From assembly GCF_000743715.1 (NCBI RefSeq), contig NZ_JQEY01000012.1, positions 1-64,000 of the forward strand: 64,000 nucleotides of DNA. Direction: 5' to 3'. The notes under the pieces were generated by a model that was given only the letters and a program-made list of their open reading frames with translations, was not told where the DNA came from and did not search any database. Origin of the DNA: Palleronia rufa (lineage in GTDB: Bacteria > Pseudomonadota > Alphaproteobacteria > Rhodobacterales > Rhodobacteraceae). A program made the position numbers and the translations under genes. Shown piece after piece: positions 1 through 12,094 of this stretch (position 1 is its first letter; every line of letters starts with the position of its first letter).

Positions 1-356
1 GACAGGTTTTGGACGGTCCCGTCAACGGCGAAGCGTTCCGGGCTTATGTCGCGCACGTGCTCGTCCCAACCCTGCGCCCGGGCGATGTGGTGGTTATGGA
101 CAATCTGGGCAGCCACAAAGGGCAAGCCGTGCGGCAGGCGATCCGTAACGCGAAAGCGCATCTACTTTTTCTGCCGCCCTACAGCCCCGACCTGAACCCG
201 ATTGAACAGGTCTTCTCGAAGCTCAAACACATGCTCCGCAACGCAGCCGAGCGCACAATGGAGGCAACGTGGCGCAGGATCGGGACACTGCTCGACCGCT
301 TCAGCCCACAGGAGTGCGCGAACTACCTCGCCAATACTGGATACGCTTCAAGCTAA
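1..356 (+). CDS. IS630-family transposase, C-terminal part (5' end outside the window)
   Basis: The frame is open from the window edge (in-frame codons begin at base 3) to a TAA at 354-356, giving about 117 residues of a DDE-superfamily transposase. Visible family motifs are [11 protein letters not shown], which carries the second catalytic Asp, and [19 protein letters not shown], which carries the catalytic Glu. The reaction is cut-and-paste DNA transposition. TTG at 9 is an internal codon, not the start. Whether the complete transposase is intact cannot be judged from this fragment. Confidence 0.85.
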   Translation, partial: QVLDGPVNGEAFRAYVAHVLVPTLRPGDVVVMDNLGSHKGQAVRQAIRNAKAHLLFLPPYSPDLNPIEQVFSKLKHMLRNAAERTMEATWRRIGTLLDRFSPQECANYLANTGYASS

Positions 357-371
357 TCTCATCATGCTCTA
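1..371 (+). mobile_element. Right-hand part of an IS630-family insertion sequence
   Basis: The window opens inside an insertion sequence. Its transposase 3' end reads to 356, and the next bases (ATCTCATCATGCTCTAG at 356-372) look like an IS630-type terminal repeat that ends near a TA dinucleotide at 370-371; IS630/Tc1-type elements insert at TA. The left half and the other terminal repeat lie outside the window, so the boundary is an inference. The element stops about 240 bp before the 3' end of gyrB. Confidence 0.55.
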
Positions 372-610
372 GAGAAGGGCGTAAGCATGCTGAAAGAGCG
401 CGACTTAGTACGGTGGCGGATCATTGATGGGCAATAAGGCTCAACCCGACTGGACAGAGAAACCGTCGTCGTGGTTCAACGGAAGTGCGGATCGATTAGG
501 ATCCACCGCCTCCGCCCGCATAGATTATACGCTAAGTACATGAACAAGGAGAGATCTACTTGATCTCCGGGCGCCCGTGAGGCGAAAAACTACCCGCTTC
601 CCACACCGCC

Positions 611-3268
<2,658 letters not shown>

Positions 3269-4348
3269 TCATGCCCTGATCCGGCTCTCTCCCGAAGCGT
3301 CCACGACCTCGATCTGCCGCGCGCGCGCCCCAAGGTCGGCGAAAAGCTCGGACCCGGTACCGGTCATCCAGGCCTGCGCGCCCAGGGCCACGACCTCGTC
3401 ATAGAGTGCGGCCCGGCGCGCAGCGTCCAGATGCGCGGAAACCTCATCCAGCAACAGGATCGGCGGCGCCCCAAGGCCCGCTTTCAGCGCCCGCGCATTC
3501 GCCAGGACAAGGGATATCAGCAGCGCCTTCTGCTCACCGGTAGAGCACATGGCGGCCGCAACCCCCTTGTCGCGATAGACCGCCAGAAGGTCTGCACGGT
3601 GCGGCCCGACCAGCGTGCGGCCCGCCGCCATGTCCCTGGGACGGCTGTCTTCCAGCGCCGTCGGCGACAGCTCCGGCATCCCCTCCGGCGCGACAACCGC
3701 CAGATCGGACACCGGGAACGCCGTCTGTGCCCCGTCCTGCGCCTGCTGGATCCGCGCGACCGCCTCGGCACGGCAGGTCGCTATGGCGGCGCCGGCCTCG
3801 ACCATCTGCGCCTCCAGCGCGCCGTACCATGCAGGGTCCCGCACCTGATCCTTCAACAGCCGGTTGCGTTCGCGCATCGCCTTCTCATAGGTCAGCGACG
3901 CTTCGGCATGGGAGGGGCGAAAGGATAGCGCCATGCGGTCCAGGAATCGCCGGCGCCCGTCCGCCCCTTCGATCCAGAGCCGGTCCATCGTCGGAACAAG
4001 CCAGATCATCGGGACCACCCGCGCAAGCGTCGCCTGTGGCACCGTCTTGTCATTCAGCCGAACTGACCGGCCATGGTCCGGTTCGGCCCGCGTGTCGATC
4101 TCATGGACTTCCGGCCCGCTTCGGATCGCGGCGCCCACGCGCCAACCGATCGCTTCCTGCCGCCGCACCAGGTCGCCGGCAGGCGCCCGGCGAAGGCCCC
4201 GCCCCGGCGACAGCAGGGACACGGCCTCGATCAGGTTGGTCTTTCCGGCGCCATTCGCCCCCCAGATCGCCACCGGGCGCGCATCCAGATCCAGTACCGT
4301 CCGACGGTGAGAGCGGAAATGGCTGAGTTCAAGGCGCGTCAGATACAT
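3269..4348 (-). CDS. recF: DNA replication and repair protein RecF
   Basis: 359 residues, normal for RecF, an SMC-like ATPase that helps load RecA at gaps. The N terminus MYLTRLELSHFRSHRR is the family's usual opening. The Walker A motif GANGAGKT is at 30-37, CSTGEQKALLIS resembles the signature region, and ILLLDEVSAHLD is Walker B. The frame is open further upstream to 4444, but ATG 4348 is preferred: GGGGGAGG lies just before it, and the extra residues would be encoded by a palindromic repeat in the dnaN-recF gap. It lies 88 bp downstream of dnaN. Confidence 0.95.
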   Translation of the reverse strand: MYLTRLELSHFRSHRRTVLDLDARPVAIWGANGAGKTNLIEAVSLLSPGRGLRRAPAGDLVRRQEAIGWRVGAAIRSGPEVHEIDTRAEPDHGRSVRLNDKTVPQATLARVVPMIWLVPTMDRLWIEGADGRRRFLDRMALSFRPSHAEASLTYEKAMRERNRLLKDQVRDPAWYGALEAQMVEAGAAIATCRAEAVARIQQAQDGAQTAFPVSDLAVVAPEGMPELSPTALEDSRPRDMAAGRTLVGPHRADLLAVYRDKGVAAAMCSTGEQKALLISLVLANARALKAGLGAPPILLLDEVSAHLDAARRAALYDEVVALGAQAWMTGTGSELFADLGARARQIEVVDASGESRIRA

Positions 4349-4362
4349 CCGCACGCCTCCCC

Positions 4363-4426
4363 CTTCATCTTTCCCGAAATATCCCGGGGGACGGCGTCCC
4401 GAAGGGCGCCGGGGGGCAGCGCCCCC
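4363..4426. repeat. Palindromic intergenic repeat, copy 1 (dnaN-recF gap)
   Basis: A core, CTTCATCTTTCCCGAAATAT at 4363-4382, is followed by a run of CCCGGGGG and a G/C hairpin (GGGGGC-AGC-GCCCCC at 4412-4426). The same core-plus-hairpin layout occurs at 54030-54080 and, inverted, at 55422-55472. Read on the minus strand, as the transcript, the hairpin comes first and the core leads directly into the recF ribosome binding site. Confidence 0.7.
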
Positions 4427-4436
4427 GCCGTCCCTG

Positions 4437-5555
4437 TCACACACGCATCGGCATGACCACGTAGACCGCGGAGGTATCCGTTCCCTCGCGCATCAGCGTT
4501 GGATCGGCGCTGGAGTTGAACAGGAACACCGCGTTTTCGCGATCGACCTGGCTGGCGATCTCCAGCAGGTACTTGGCATTGAACCCGATTTCCAGCTTCT
4601 CGTCGGAATAGGCGACCACCAGTTCCTCTTCGGCATTGCCGGCGTCGGGCGCGTTGACCGACAGGATCAGCCGGTCCTCGTCGAGCTGCATCTTCACCGC
4701 CCGGCTCCTCTCGGAAGAGACGGTCGCAACCCGGTCCACGGCGCGGGCGAAATCGCTCGCGTCCACCTCCAGCTTGCGGGTGTTGTTCACGGGAATGACC
4801 CGCGTGTAATCGGGGAACGTGCCGTCGATCACCTTGGACGTCAGGGTAATTTCCGGTGTGGCGAAGCGGACCTTGGTCTCGGACACGGATACGGCAATCT
4901 TCGCATCGTCGTCGTCGAGCAGCTTGCGCAGCTCCCCGACCGCCTTGCGGGGGACGATCACGCCGGGCATGTCCTCGGCGCCATCCGGCAAACCGGCATC
5001 GATCCGCGCCAGCCGGTGCCCGTCGGTCGCCACGCAGCGCAGGACCCGGCCGCTCTCTGCCTCGGCCACATGCATGTAGACACCGTTCAGATAATAGCGC
5101 GTCTCCTCGGTCGAGATCGCGAATTTCGACTTGTCGAAGAGTCGCCGCAGCACCGGCGCGGGGGCCGAGAAGTTCGAGGCGTACTCGCTGGTGGCCATCA
5201 CCGGGAAATCCTGGCGCGGCAGCGTGGCCAGCGCGAAGTTCGACCGACCCGCCTCGACCGTCAGCCGCCCCGACGCGCCGTCGTCGGTCAGGTTCACCAG
5301 GGCACCGTCTGCCAGCTTGCGGACGATTTCGTGGAAGGTGACCGCGTTCACGGTGGTCGCGCCCGCGCGCTCGACCTTGGCCGGCGCGCGGTCAAGAACC
5401 TCTATGTCCAGATCGGTGGCACGGAACATGACCTCATCGCCGTCGGCCTCGATCAGGACATTGGCCAGGATCGGGATCGTGTTGCGGCGTTCCACCACGG
5501 ACTGGGCCCGCGCCACGGCCCGAAGAAGCGCGCCACGCTCGATGCTGAACTTCAT
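4437..5555 (-). CDS. dnaN: DNA polymerase III beta subunit (sliding clamp)
   Basis: 372 residues, the normal clamp length. The N terminus MKFSIERGALLRAVARAQSVVERRNTIPIL is typical, followed by the three repeated clamp domains. The C terminus ends VYVVMPMRV, matching the family's usual final M-P-M-R segment. The protein dimerises as a ring on DNA and tethers polymerase III. The start is set at ATG 5555, preceded by GGAGACGGAG; an upstream in-frame codon at 5588 would add eleven unconserved residues. It lies 116 bp downstream of dnaA and 88 bp upstream of recF on the same strand. Confidence 0.97.
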   Translation of the reverse strand: MKFSIERGALLRAVARAQSVVERRNTIPILANVLIEADGDEVMFRATDLDIEVLDRAPAKVERAGATTVNAVTFHEIVRKLADGALVNLTDDGASGRLTVEAGRSNFALATLPRQDFPVMATSEYASNFSAPAPVLRRLFDKSKFAISTEETRYYLNGVYMHVAEAESGRVLRCVATDGHRLARIDAGLPDGAEDMPGVIVPRKAVGELRKLLDDDDAKIAVSVSETKVRFATPEITLTSKVIDGTFPDYTRVIPVNNTRKLEVDASDFARAVDRVATVSSERSRAVKMQLDEDRLILSVNAPDAGNAEEELVVAYSDEKLEIGFNAKYLLEIASQVDRENAVFLFNSSADPTLMREGTDTSAVYVVMPMRV

Positions 5556-5671
5556 CTCCGTCTCCGTCCGCAGGTGCCGGGCCGTCACGCTAGCCGCTTG
5601 GCGGACCCGCGCAAGCGCATTCTGGAAGGAATCGCCCGAACCGTGGCCTTTCGGTCAGGCCAGGACGTCGC

Positions 5672-7075
5672 TCATCGCATTTTCAGGGCTTTTCGAAGGA
5701 TCTCGATATCCTCCAGGAGCGCCGCGTCATCGGCGGCCATCTCCCCGATCTTGCGAATACCGTACATGATCGTGGTGTGGTCGCGCCCGCCGAACTTCCG
5801 CGCGATCTCCGGCAAGGACTTGTCCGTCATCTCCTTGGCCAGATACATCGCGACCTGGCGGGGCCTGGCATAGACGCGGTTCCGCTTCGGACCGACCAGA
5901 TCGGCGAACCGGATCGCGAAATGGTCGGCGACGGCGCGCTGGATCTCGTCGATGGATGTCTTCCGGTCGACGATCTTCAGCATGTCGCGGAGATATTCCT
6001 GCGCCATGGTCACGTCCACTTCGCGTCCCAAAAACGACGAATGGGCAAAGAGACGGGTCAGCGCGCCCTCCAGTTCGCGCACGTTCGTGGCGATCCGGTG
6101 GGCCAGGAATTCCATCACCCCTTCGCCGATCCGCGCGCCCGGAAACTGTTCCGAGAACAGATCCATCTTGCGCTGCAGGATCCCCAGGCGCAGCTCGTAG
6201 CTGGTCGGGTGGATGTCGATCACCAAGCCGGAGTTCAGACGGCTCACGATCCGCTTTTCCAACCCGTCGATCTCTCCCGGAGCGGCATCCGCGCTGAGCA
6301 CGATCTGTTTTTTCTGCTCCACCAATGCGTTGAACGTATGAAAGAATTCCTCCTGCGTGGAGTCCTTTCCGGCGATGAACTTCACATCATCGACCATCAG
6401 CACATCGACTGACCGGAAGAGCTGCTTGAAGCCCATCATGTCCTTTTCCCGCAGCGCCTGTATGAAACGGTACATGAAGGTTTCAGCCGAAAGGTAGAGC
6501 ACGCGCGCGGACGGGTCGCGGGCCTGAATCTCCCAGGCGATCGCATGCATGAGGTGCGTTTTGCCCAAGCCGACGCCGCCGTAGAGAAACAGCGGGTTGA
6601 AGGTCACCGGGCCGCCATCGGCCACGCGGCGCGCCGCGGCATGGGCCAGTTCGTTGGGCTTGCCGACGACGAAATGATCGAAGGTACAGGTCTTGTCGAG
6701 CGCCAGGCCGGCCAGAGGCAGATCCTTGCGACGCAGCGCCTGGGCGGCGGCGGCCGAAACCTTCGGCAGCGGAGCATTCTGCCGCGGCTCACGCATCTCT
6801 CCCTGGGCACAGGGCCGCTCAGCCGCATTCGCGACCCGATCGACGACGAAGGCCAGCCGACGGACGACGCTGCCGTTCGCCTCGACCTCCCGGATGATCG
6901 AGTCGCCGAAATAGCGATCGACCCAGTTGCCCATGAAGTTGGATTGTACGTTGAGGGTCAGAACCCCGTCGGTCAGGTCGAGAAACCGGAGCGGCTCGAT
7001 CCAGGTCACGTAGTTGCTGTGGCCGACCTTCTCTTTCAGGGCCTTGCGAACCTGGCCCCATTTGTCATGCGTCAT
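5672..7075 (-). CDS. dnaA: Chromosomal replication initiator protein DnaA
   Basis: 467 residues. Domain I is at the N terminus (MTHDKWGQVRKALKEKVGH), a variable linker follows, then the AAA+ domain with Walker A GGVGLGKT at 166-173 and a Walker B-like LMVDDVKFI. The C-terminal DNA-binding domain has the DnaA signature region ending GGRDHTTIMYGIRKI. ATG 7075 is preferred over GTG 7087 because GGGAG sits six bases upstream of it. The protein binds oriC and opens the duplex. It heads the dnaA-dnaN-recF-gyrB block. Walker B reads VDDVKF rather than the more common VDDIQF, a minor variation. Confidence 0.97.
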   Translation of the reverse strand: MTHDKWGQVRKALKEKVGHSNYVTWIEPLRFLDLTDGVLTLNVQSNFMGNWVDRYFGDSIIREVEANGSVVRRLAFVVDRVANAAERPCAQGEMREPRQNAPLPKVSAAAAQALRRKDLPLAGLALDKTCTFDHFVVGKPNELAHAAARRVADGGPVTFNPLFLYGGVGLGKTHLMHAIAWEIQARDPSARVLYLSAETFMYRFIQALREKDMMGFKQLFRSVDVLMVDDVKFIAGKDSTQEEFFHTFNALVEQKKQIVLSADAAPGEIDGLEKRIVSRLNSGLVIDIHPTSYELRLGILQRKMDLFSEQFPGARIGEGVMEFLAHRIATNVRELEGALTRLFAHSSFLGREVDVTMAQEYLRDMLKIVDRKTSIDEIQRAVADHFAIRFADLVGPKRNRVYARPRQVAMYLAKEMTDKSLPEIARKFGGRDHTTIMYGIRKIGEMAADDAALLEDIEILRKALKMR

Positions 7076-7500
7076 GATGTCTCCCACCGCCCTAGATCAA
7101 ACCACGACACCCCCCCTCAAGGACGCCACGCGCACGATCCCAGACAGTTGGGGCCCAGGGAAAAGCCTACTCTACCGGCAAACCGGTGAAGGCATCTCCC
7201 AAGATGCAATGCATACGGTGATTCGCCTTATGCGGGTGGCAGCCCGCTTCGACATCACCGAGCCATCTGCTCGGACAGCGGGGGTGGAAGCGATGAATAT
7301 ACCATGCTTCTCTCAGTACGAAGAGCGTGGAAACCGTGTCCTCGCCCGCCGCCGATCTGCCCCGCTTCGTCCCCCAGTCGTGAATCGCTGGACGAACATA
7401 GCGACCGATCCGAAGCGCGCGCAACAGATCAAAATCGTTGACTCCAGCATTCCCCATATCAAATCCGGAGGCTGCGGATTCGGAGACATCGCAAGCCTTT
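7076..7500. other. Gene-free region upstream of dnaA (possible origin or regulatory region)
   Basis: About 425 bp separate the dnaA start from the rpsT terminator. Short frames on both strands (for example 96 codons at 7167-7457, minus) show no recognisable protein. The region must hold the dnaA promoter. In many bacteria oriC lies beside dnaA, but no TTATCCACA-type DnaA box or its complement was found by eye and no strongly AT-rich tract stands out. It is reported as unexplained sequence, not as an origin. Confidence 0.4.
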
Positions 7501-7534
7501 GAAACGAAAAGAAGCGCGCCGTGAAGCGCGCTTC
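7501..7534 (-). terminator. Rho-independent terminator of rpsT
   Basis: The arms GAAGCGCGC (7511-7519) and GCGCGCTTC (7526-7534) form a perfect 9-bp stem with a 6-base loop. On the minus strand the stem is followed by TTTTCGTTTC, a T-rich tail. It lies 25 bp after the rpsT stop, in the correct orientation. Confidence 0.85.
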
Positions 7535-7559
7535 CGCCTATAAAATAAAGGGGTCTCGC

Positions 7560-7823
7560 CTAGGCGATCGACTTCACGCGGCTGGACAGCCGAGAGATTT
7601 TCCGAGACGCCGTGTTCTTGTGCAGGATGCCCTTGCCGACCCCGCGCATGATCTCCGGCTGGGCGGCCCGCAGCGCCTCCTGGGCCGCGGACTGGTCGCC
7701 GGAGGCGATCGCCTCCTCGACCCGGCGCAGATAGGTGCGGATGCGCGACCGCCGCGCCTTGTTGATCTCAGCGCGCCGTGCGTTCTGGCGCGCGCGCTTC
7801 TTGGACTGGGGCGTATTTGCCAT
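7560..7823 (-). CDS. rpsT: 30S ribosomal protein S20
   Basis: 87 residues, the expected size for S20. The sequence starts [17 protein letters not shown] and is rich in Arg, Lys and Ala helices ([17 protein letters not shown] at the C terminus), as in the family. It binds 16S rRNA in the small subunit. The start ATG is preceded by AAAGGTAG. It is followed by a strong terminator at 7501-7534, so it is probably monocistronic. The neighbourhood with dnaA is common in this bacterial group. Confidence 0.98.
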   Translation of the reverse strand: MANTPQSKKRARQNARRAEINKARRSRIRTYLRRVEEAIASGDQSAAQEALRAAQPEIMRGVGKGILHKNTASRKISRLSSRVKSIA

Positions 7824-7975
7824 CGGGCTCTACCTTTCGGGTCATCACAAACTCTGACGCGCGCGACTTTCACAACCCCAGGTTGACCACCGGGCAATCC
7901 GACCAGAGCGGGTCTCACGCGCATTTCAGCCGCCCACATAGGCGGTTGCGGCGGTCTTGTGAAGGGGCGTCGGCG

Positions 7976-8752
7976 CTATTTGTCCCGGAACTGCGGCTCG
8001 CGCTTGTCGAGAAAGGCGCTCATGCCCTCCTTCTGGTCCTCCGTCGCGAAGAGCGCGTGGAAGAGACGCCGTTCGTGCAGGATACCTTCGCTCAGCGTGG
8101 TCTCGTAGGAGCGGTTCACCGCTTCCTTGACCGCAAGGGTCGCGATCTGGCTCTTCTCGGCGATCTTGTTCGCGGCGGACATCGCCTCCTCGACCAGCTT
8201 CTTGGCCGGGACCACCCGGCTCACCACGCCGGAACGCTCGGCCTCCTGGGCGTCCATGAAGCGGCCGGTCAGGTGCATCTCCATCGACTTGGACTTGCCC
8301 ACCAGCCGCGTCAGCCTCTGGGTGCCGCCGATCCCCGCCACCACGCCAAGGTTAATCTCGGGCTGGCCGAACTTGGCGCTGTCGGACGCGATGATGAAGT
8401 CGCACATCAGCGCCAACTCGCATCCGCCGCCCAGCGCATATCCCGACACCGCGGCGATGATCGGCTTGCGGCACCGCTCGATGGCGTTGACCTGACGGCC
8501 GAACAGGTCGGTTACGAACACGTCGACGAAGCTCTTCTCGGCCATTTCCTTTACATCCGCACCGGCGGCAAAGGCCTTTTCGGACCCGGTAATGACCAGG
8601 CAGCGGACCTTGTCGTTGCCTTCCGCCTCCGTCACGGCCTGGGCCAGTTCGCCCAGGAGCGTGCTGTTCAGGGCGTTGAGCGCGTCCGGGCGGTTCAGCC
8701 GGATAAGCGCCACGTGGTCATCGATCTCGACGATGATGGTCTTGTAGGCCAT
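7976..8752 (-). CDS. Enoyl-CoA hydratase (crotonase family)
   Basis: 258 residues, starting MAYKTIIVEIDDHVALIRLNRPDALNALN, a typical crotonase N terminus. The oxyanion-hole and catalytic segments AAVSGYALGGGCELALMCD and FGQPEINLGVVAGIGGTQRL carry the two Glu residues expected of an active hydratase. It probably hydrates trans-2-enoyl-CoA in fatty-acid or amino-acid degradation; short-chain preference is an inference from overall similarity. ATG 8752 is preferred to 8782 because the conserved N terminus begins there. It lies 62 bp from mutM on the same strand, with no functional link evident. Confidence 0.93.
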   Translation of the reverse strand: MAYKTIIVEIDDHVALIRLNRPDALNALNSTLLGELAQAVTEAEGNDKVRCLVITGSEKAFAAGADVKEMAEKSFVDVFVTDLFGRQVNAIERCRKPIIAAVSGYALGGGCELALMCDFIIASDSAKFGQPEINLGVVAGIGGTQRLTRLVGKSKSMEMHLTGRFMDAQEAERSGVVSRVVPAKKLVEEAMSAANKIAEKSQIATLAVKEAVNRSYETTLSEGILHERRLFHALFATEDQKEGMSAFLDKREPQFRDK

Positions 8753-8814
8753 GGAGCGGTTTCCCAAGGTGCTGCCGGACACCGACCCATATCAAGCCGG
8801 TGCGCCCGATCAAG

Positions 8815-9666
8815 CTATCTTTGGCAGACGGGACAGTAGAAACTCGACCGGCCCGACTGCACCACCCGCCGCACGGTTCCGGCGCATCCCGGCGTCACGC
8901 AGGGCGCGCCCGCGCGGTCGTAGACGCGGAAGGTGTGCTGGAAGTAGCCCAGCGCGCCGTCGGTCTGCCGGTAGTCGCGCAGAGACGATCCCCCCGCCGC
9001 GATGGCGTCCTGGAGCGTTTCCCGGATGACGGGGACAAGGCGGCGCACGCGGTCCGCCCCGATCCGGCCCGCCCTGCGGAGCGGAGAGATACCGGCCCGG
9101 TGCAGGGCCTCGCAGACGTAGATGTTGCCCAGGCCGGCGACGATCCTCTGGTCCAGAAGCGCCGTCTTCACCGGCACGCGCCGCCCCGCAAAGGCGGCCA
9201 GCAGGTGCGGCTCATCGAAGCGGTTGCCCAGCGGCTCCGGACCCAGCCGCGCCAGCAGCCAGTGGTCGTCCAGGGCATCCGTTCGGGTCAGATCCATGGC
9301 CCCGAACCGGCGCGGATCGTTGAAGGTCACGCAGGCGCCGCCCTCCAGATGAAACACCACATGGTCATGTTTTTCGGACGCCCCTTGGGGCTGGTGGAAC
9401 GCCGCCGTCGGCGCGTCGTTCACCTGCATCCGGCCCGACATGCCAAGGTGAACGATCAACGTCTCGCCCCGGTCGAGCGGCGCCAGCAGGTATTTCGACC
9501 GACGCCCCAGGGACAGGATCCGTGCCCCGGTGAGGCGCTCCGCCATCCTCTCCGGAAAGGGCCAGCGCAGGTCCGGGCGGCGCAGTTCGAGGCCCAGGAT
9601 CCGGCGCCCGGCCATGGCGGGTTCCAGTCCGCGGCGAACCGTCTCGACCTCCGGCAGTTCAGGCAT
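8815..9666 (-). CDS. mutM: Formamidopyrimidine-DNA glycosylase
   Basis: 283 residues. The N terminus [16 protein letters not shown] carries the catalytic Pro2 and Glu3 exposed after Met removal. GRRSKYLL has the beta-lobe Lys. The C-terminal zinc finger has paired cysteines (CVTPGC and CPVC, the latter close to the end). The enzyme removes 8-oxoguanine and formamidopyrimidines, complementing MutY at the right end of the window. ATG 9666 has GAGGGGG upstream and is the only start giving the obligatory Pro at position 2. It is divergent from ubiE across an 88-bp gap. Confidence 0.97.
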   Translation of the reverse strand: MPELPEVETVRRGLEPAMAGRRILGLELRRPDLRWPFPERMAERLTGARILSLGRRSKYLLAPLDRGETLIVHLGMSGRMQVNDAPTAAFHQPQGASEKHDHVVFHLEGGACVTFNDPRRFGAMDLTRTDALDDHWLLARLGPEPLGNRFDEPHLLAAFAGRRVPVKTALLDQRIVAGLGNIYVCEALHRAGISPLRRAGRIGADRVRRLVPVIRETLQDAIAAGGSSLRDYRQTDGALGYFQHTFRVYDRAGAPCVTPGCAGTVRRVVQSGRSSFYCPVCQR

Positions 9667-9754
9667 GGCGGGACCCCCTCTGCTGTCCGGTCGCATTGTC
9701 TCCGGTCGCGGGAGGCATATAAGAAGGCTCAGCCGACAAGGATCGCAAGCCCCC

Positions 9755-10507
9755 ATGACAGAACGCGACACCAGAACGACGGATTTCGGGTTCCAGACCG
9801 TGCCCTACGACGAAAAGGCGGACCGGGTACGGGGAGTGTTCTCCTCCGTTGCCTCCCGCTACGACGTCATGAACGACGTCATGAGCATGGGCATCCACCG
9901 GCTCTGGAAGGACGCCATGATGGACTGGCTGGCGCCGCGTCCGGGGCAGCGGCTGCTCGACGTGGCGGGCGGCACCGGCGATATCGCGTTCCGCTTTCTG
10001 GACCGCGCGCCGTCGGCCCGCGCCACCGTGCTCGACCTGACGGAGCCGATGCTGGTTGCCGGTCGCGCCCGCGCTGAGGCGAAAAGCCTGGGCGGCAGGC
10101 TCGACTGGGTGGTCGGCGATGCCATGGCGCTGCCGTTCGAGGATCGCAGTTTCGACACCTACACCATCAGCTTCGGCATCCGGAACGTCACCGGCATCGA
10201 CATCGCGTTGACCGAGGCGTTCCGCGTCCTCAAACCGGGCGGTCGGCTGATGGTTCTGGAGTTCTCGCAGATCCCGAACGACCTGATGCAGAAGGCCTAC
10301 GACCTCTATTCCTTCAACGTGATCCCCCGGATGGGGCAGGTGATCGCAGGCGACCGCGACAGCTATCGGTACCTGGTGGAATCGATCCGCCGGTTTCCCG
10401 ACCAGGACCGGTTCGCGGGAATGATCCGGCAGGCGGGGTTCGATCAGGTACGCTACCGCAACCTGTCCATGGGGATCGCCGCGCTGCACTCCGGCTGGAA
10501 GATCTAG
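9755..10507 (+). CDS. ubiE: Ubiquinone/menaquinone biosynthesis C-methyltransferase UbiE
   Basis: 250 residues. The SAM-binding motif I is [15 protein letters not shown]. Other UbiE-type segments are [37 protein letters not shown] and the end [11 protein letters not shown]. It methylates the benzoquinol ring at C-2 in ubiquinone synthesis. ATG 9755 starts [16 protein letters not shown], which matches the family. It is followed directly by ubiB with no spacer, so the two are surely co-transcribed. Confidence 0.96.
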   Translation: MTERDTRTTDFGFQTVPYDEKADRVRGVFSSVASRYDVMNDVMSMGIHRLWKDAMMDWLAPRPGQRLLDVAGGTGDIAFRFLDRAPSARATVLDLTEPMLVAGRARAEAKSLGGRLDWVVGDAMALPFEDRSFDTYTISFGIRNVTGIDIALTEAFRVLKPGGRLMVLEFSQIPNDLMQKAYDLYSFNVIPRMGQVIAGDRDSYRYLVESIRRFPDQDRFAGMIRQAGFDQVRYRNLSMGIAALHSGWKI

Positions 10508-12037
10508 GTGCGCGGTCCGCACAATATCTGGCGCCTGATCCGAACCGGAGCGACCCTTGAGCGCACCGGCGCGATGGGCGTGGTGCTGGATGCCTTCTCC
10601 GCGCCGCCGTCGCTCCGCTTCGCGGCGCGGGCCCTTGGCTGGCCTTTCAAGTGGCTGGGCTACAAGGGGGATCCGGCGCTGCCGCCGGCCACCCGCGCGA
10701 TCACCGCGCTGGGTCCCGCTTACATCAAGTTCGGACAGGTTTTGTCGACCCGGCCCGATGTTGTGGGCGATGAGCTCGCCGTCCAGCTTCGGGTCCTGCA
10801 GGACAAGCTGCCGCCCTTTCCGCGGGACGTCGCGCTCGCCACGGTGGCCGAGGAGCTGGAGATCGCCCCGGACACCGTGTTCGCAGAGTTCTCGGAGCCC
10901 GTCGCCGCCGCCTCGATCGCGCAGGTCCACCGGGCACGTCTGCGCGACACCGGCGCCGATGTGGCCGTCAAGGTTCTCCGCCCCGGCATCGAGCGCGCGT
11001 TTCGCCGCGATGTGGATGCATTCTACCTGGCCGCGCGGATGATCTCGATCCTGGCGCCATCCGCACGGCGGCTGCGGCCGATGGAGGTGATCGAGCATTT
11101 CGACGGCGTCGTGCGGGGTGAGCTGGACCTGCGTCTGGAAACATCCGGAGCCGCCGAATTCGCCGCCAACACGGCGCGGGATGCGGGATTCCGCGTGCCC
11201 GGCATCCACTGGTTTTTGTCCTCGCGCCGCGTGATGACCATGGACTGGGCCGAGGGGATCCCGGCGGGCGACGTTATCGCCATCGACGCCGCCGGCCATG
11301 ACCGCAAGGCTCTTGGGGAACGGGTGCTGCGCCTGTTTCTCAGCCACGCGCTCCGGGACGGCTTCTTTCATGCGGACATGCACCAGGGCAACCTGAAGAT
11401 CGGGCCGGACGGCGACATTGTCGCGCTGGACTTCGGGATCATGGGGCGGCTCGACGAGTATACCCGCCGCGTCTATGCCGAAATTCTCTTCGGCTTCATC
11501 CGCAAGGATTATCACCGGGTCGCAGAGGTCCATTTCGAGGCCGGATATGTTCCCTTCGACCGCGATGTCGACGAGTTCGCACGTGCCCTGCGGTCGGTCG
11601 GAGAGCCGATTTTCGGCATGGACGCGACCCGGATCTCGATGGGGCGGCTGCTGAACTACCTCTTCGAGGTGACCGAGCGGTTCGGCATGGAGACGCGCAC
11701 CGAATTGATCCTGCTTCAGCGCACGATGGTGGTGGTCGAGGGCGTGTCCAGGACGCTCTATCCGCAGATCAACATCTGGCAGGTCGCACAGCCCATCGTC
11801 GAAGACTACATAAAGGACAGCATCGGCCCCAAGGCGCTGTTGCGGGATCTGTCTCGCACGGTGCGGGTCCTATCCCGCTTCGGACCCCGCCTGCCGCAGA
11901 TGGCCGAGGCGGCGCTGATCCGACAAGCCAGGGACGAGGCCGCCGAGACAACCGGCGCCTGGCTGCGTCCGCTTGTCGCCGGGGGTGTCGGCGCGGCGCT
12001 TTCGGCCGCACTCATCCTGGGCGTGATGGCCCTCTGA
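10508..12037 (+). CDS. ubiB: UbiB-type protein required for ubiquinone biosynthesis
   Basis: 509 residues of the atypical kinase (ABC1/ADCK) family. Visible features are the KxGQ motif in AYIKFGQVLSTRP, an Ala-rich nucleotide loop AAASIAQVHRARL, the VAVKVLRPG lysine, HADMHQGNLKI, and ALDFGIMGRLD. The last about 25 residues form a hydrophobic, probably membrane-embedded tail. It supports ubiquinone synthesis at the membrane, probably as an ATPase. It starts at GTG 10508, immediately after the ubiE TAG. Confidence 0.95.
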   Translation: MRGPHNIWRLIRTGATLERTGAMGVVLDAFSAPPSLRFAARALGWPFKWLGYKGDPALPPATRAITALGPAYIKFGQVLSTRPDVVGDELAVQLRVLQDKLPPFPRDVALATVAEELEIAPDTVFAEFSEPVAAASIAQVHRARLRDTGADVAVKVLRPGIERAFRRDVDAFYLAARMISILAPSARRLRPMEVIEHFDGVVRGELDLRLETSGAAEFAANTARDAGFRVPGIHWFLSSRRVMTMDWAEGIPAGDVIAIDAAGHDRKALGERVLRLFLSHALRDGFFHADMHQGNLKIGPDGDIVALDFGIMGRLDEYTRRVYAEILFGFIRKDYHRVAEVHFEAGYVPFDRDVDEFARALRSVGEPIFGMDATRISMGRLLNYLFEVTERFGMETRTELILLQRTMVVVEGVSRTLYPQINIWQVAQPIVEDYIKDSIGPKALLRDLSRTVRVLSRFGPRLPQMAEAALIRQARDEAAETTGAWLRPLVAGGVGAALSAALILGVMAL

Positions 12038-12043
12038 GCGCCG

Positions 12044-12063
12044 CCGGCGCCCCGGGGCGCCGG
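12044..12063. terminator. Perfect GC palindrome between converging ubiB and flgD
   Basis: CCGGCGCCCC at 12044-12053 is followed by its exact complement GGGGCGCCGG at 12054-12063. As RNA it could form an 8-bp stem with a CCGG loop on either strand. It sits between two converging genes, seven bases after the ubiB stop, a good place for a bidirectional terminator, but there is no T-run on either side. Confidence 0.5.
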
Positions 12064-12094
12064 ATGGTGCCCGCGGCGACGACTTCCGCGCGCC

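Noticed and set aside
551-567. GAGATC-TACTT-GATCTC hairpin downstream of gyrB as a terminator
   Set aside because: Only a 6-bp stem, no T-run on the minus strand, and close to the insertion sequence end; too weak to annotate.
7167-7457. 96-codon minus-strand frame between dnaA and rpsT
   Set aside because: No recognisable motif, no ribosome binding site, and overlapping frames of similar length on the other strand; treated as non-coding.
7076-7500. oriC with DnaA boxes
   Set aside because: No TTATCCACA-like sequence was found on either strand, so an origin is not claimed.
9659-11533. 624-codon minus-strand frame opposite ubiE and ubiB
   Set aside because: Both ubiE and ubiB have diagnostic motifs on the plus strand; the antisense frame shows no family pattern.
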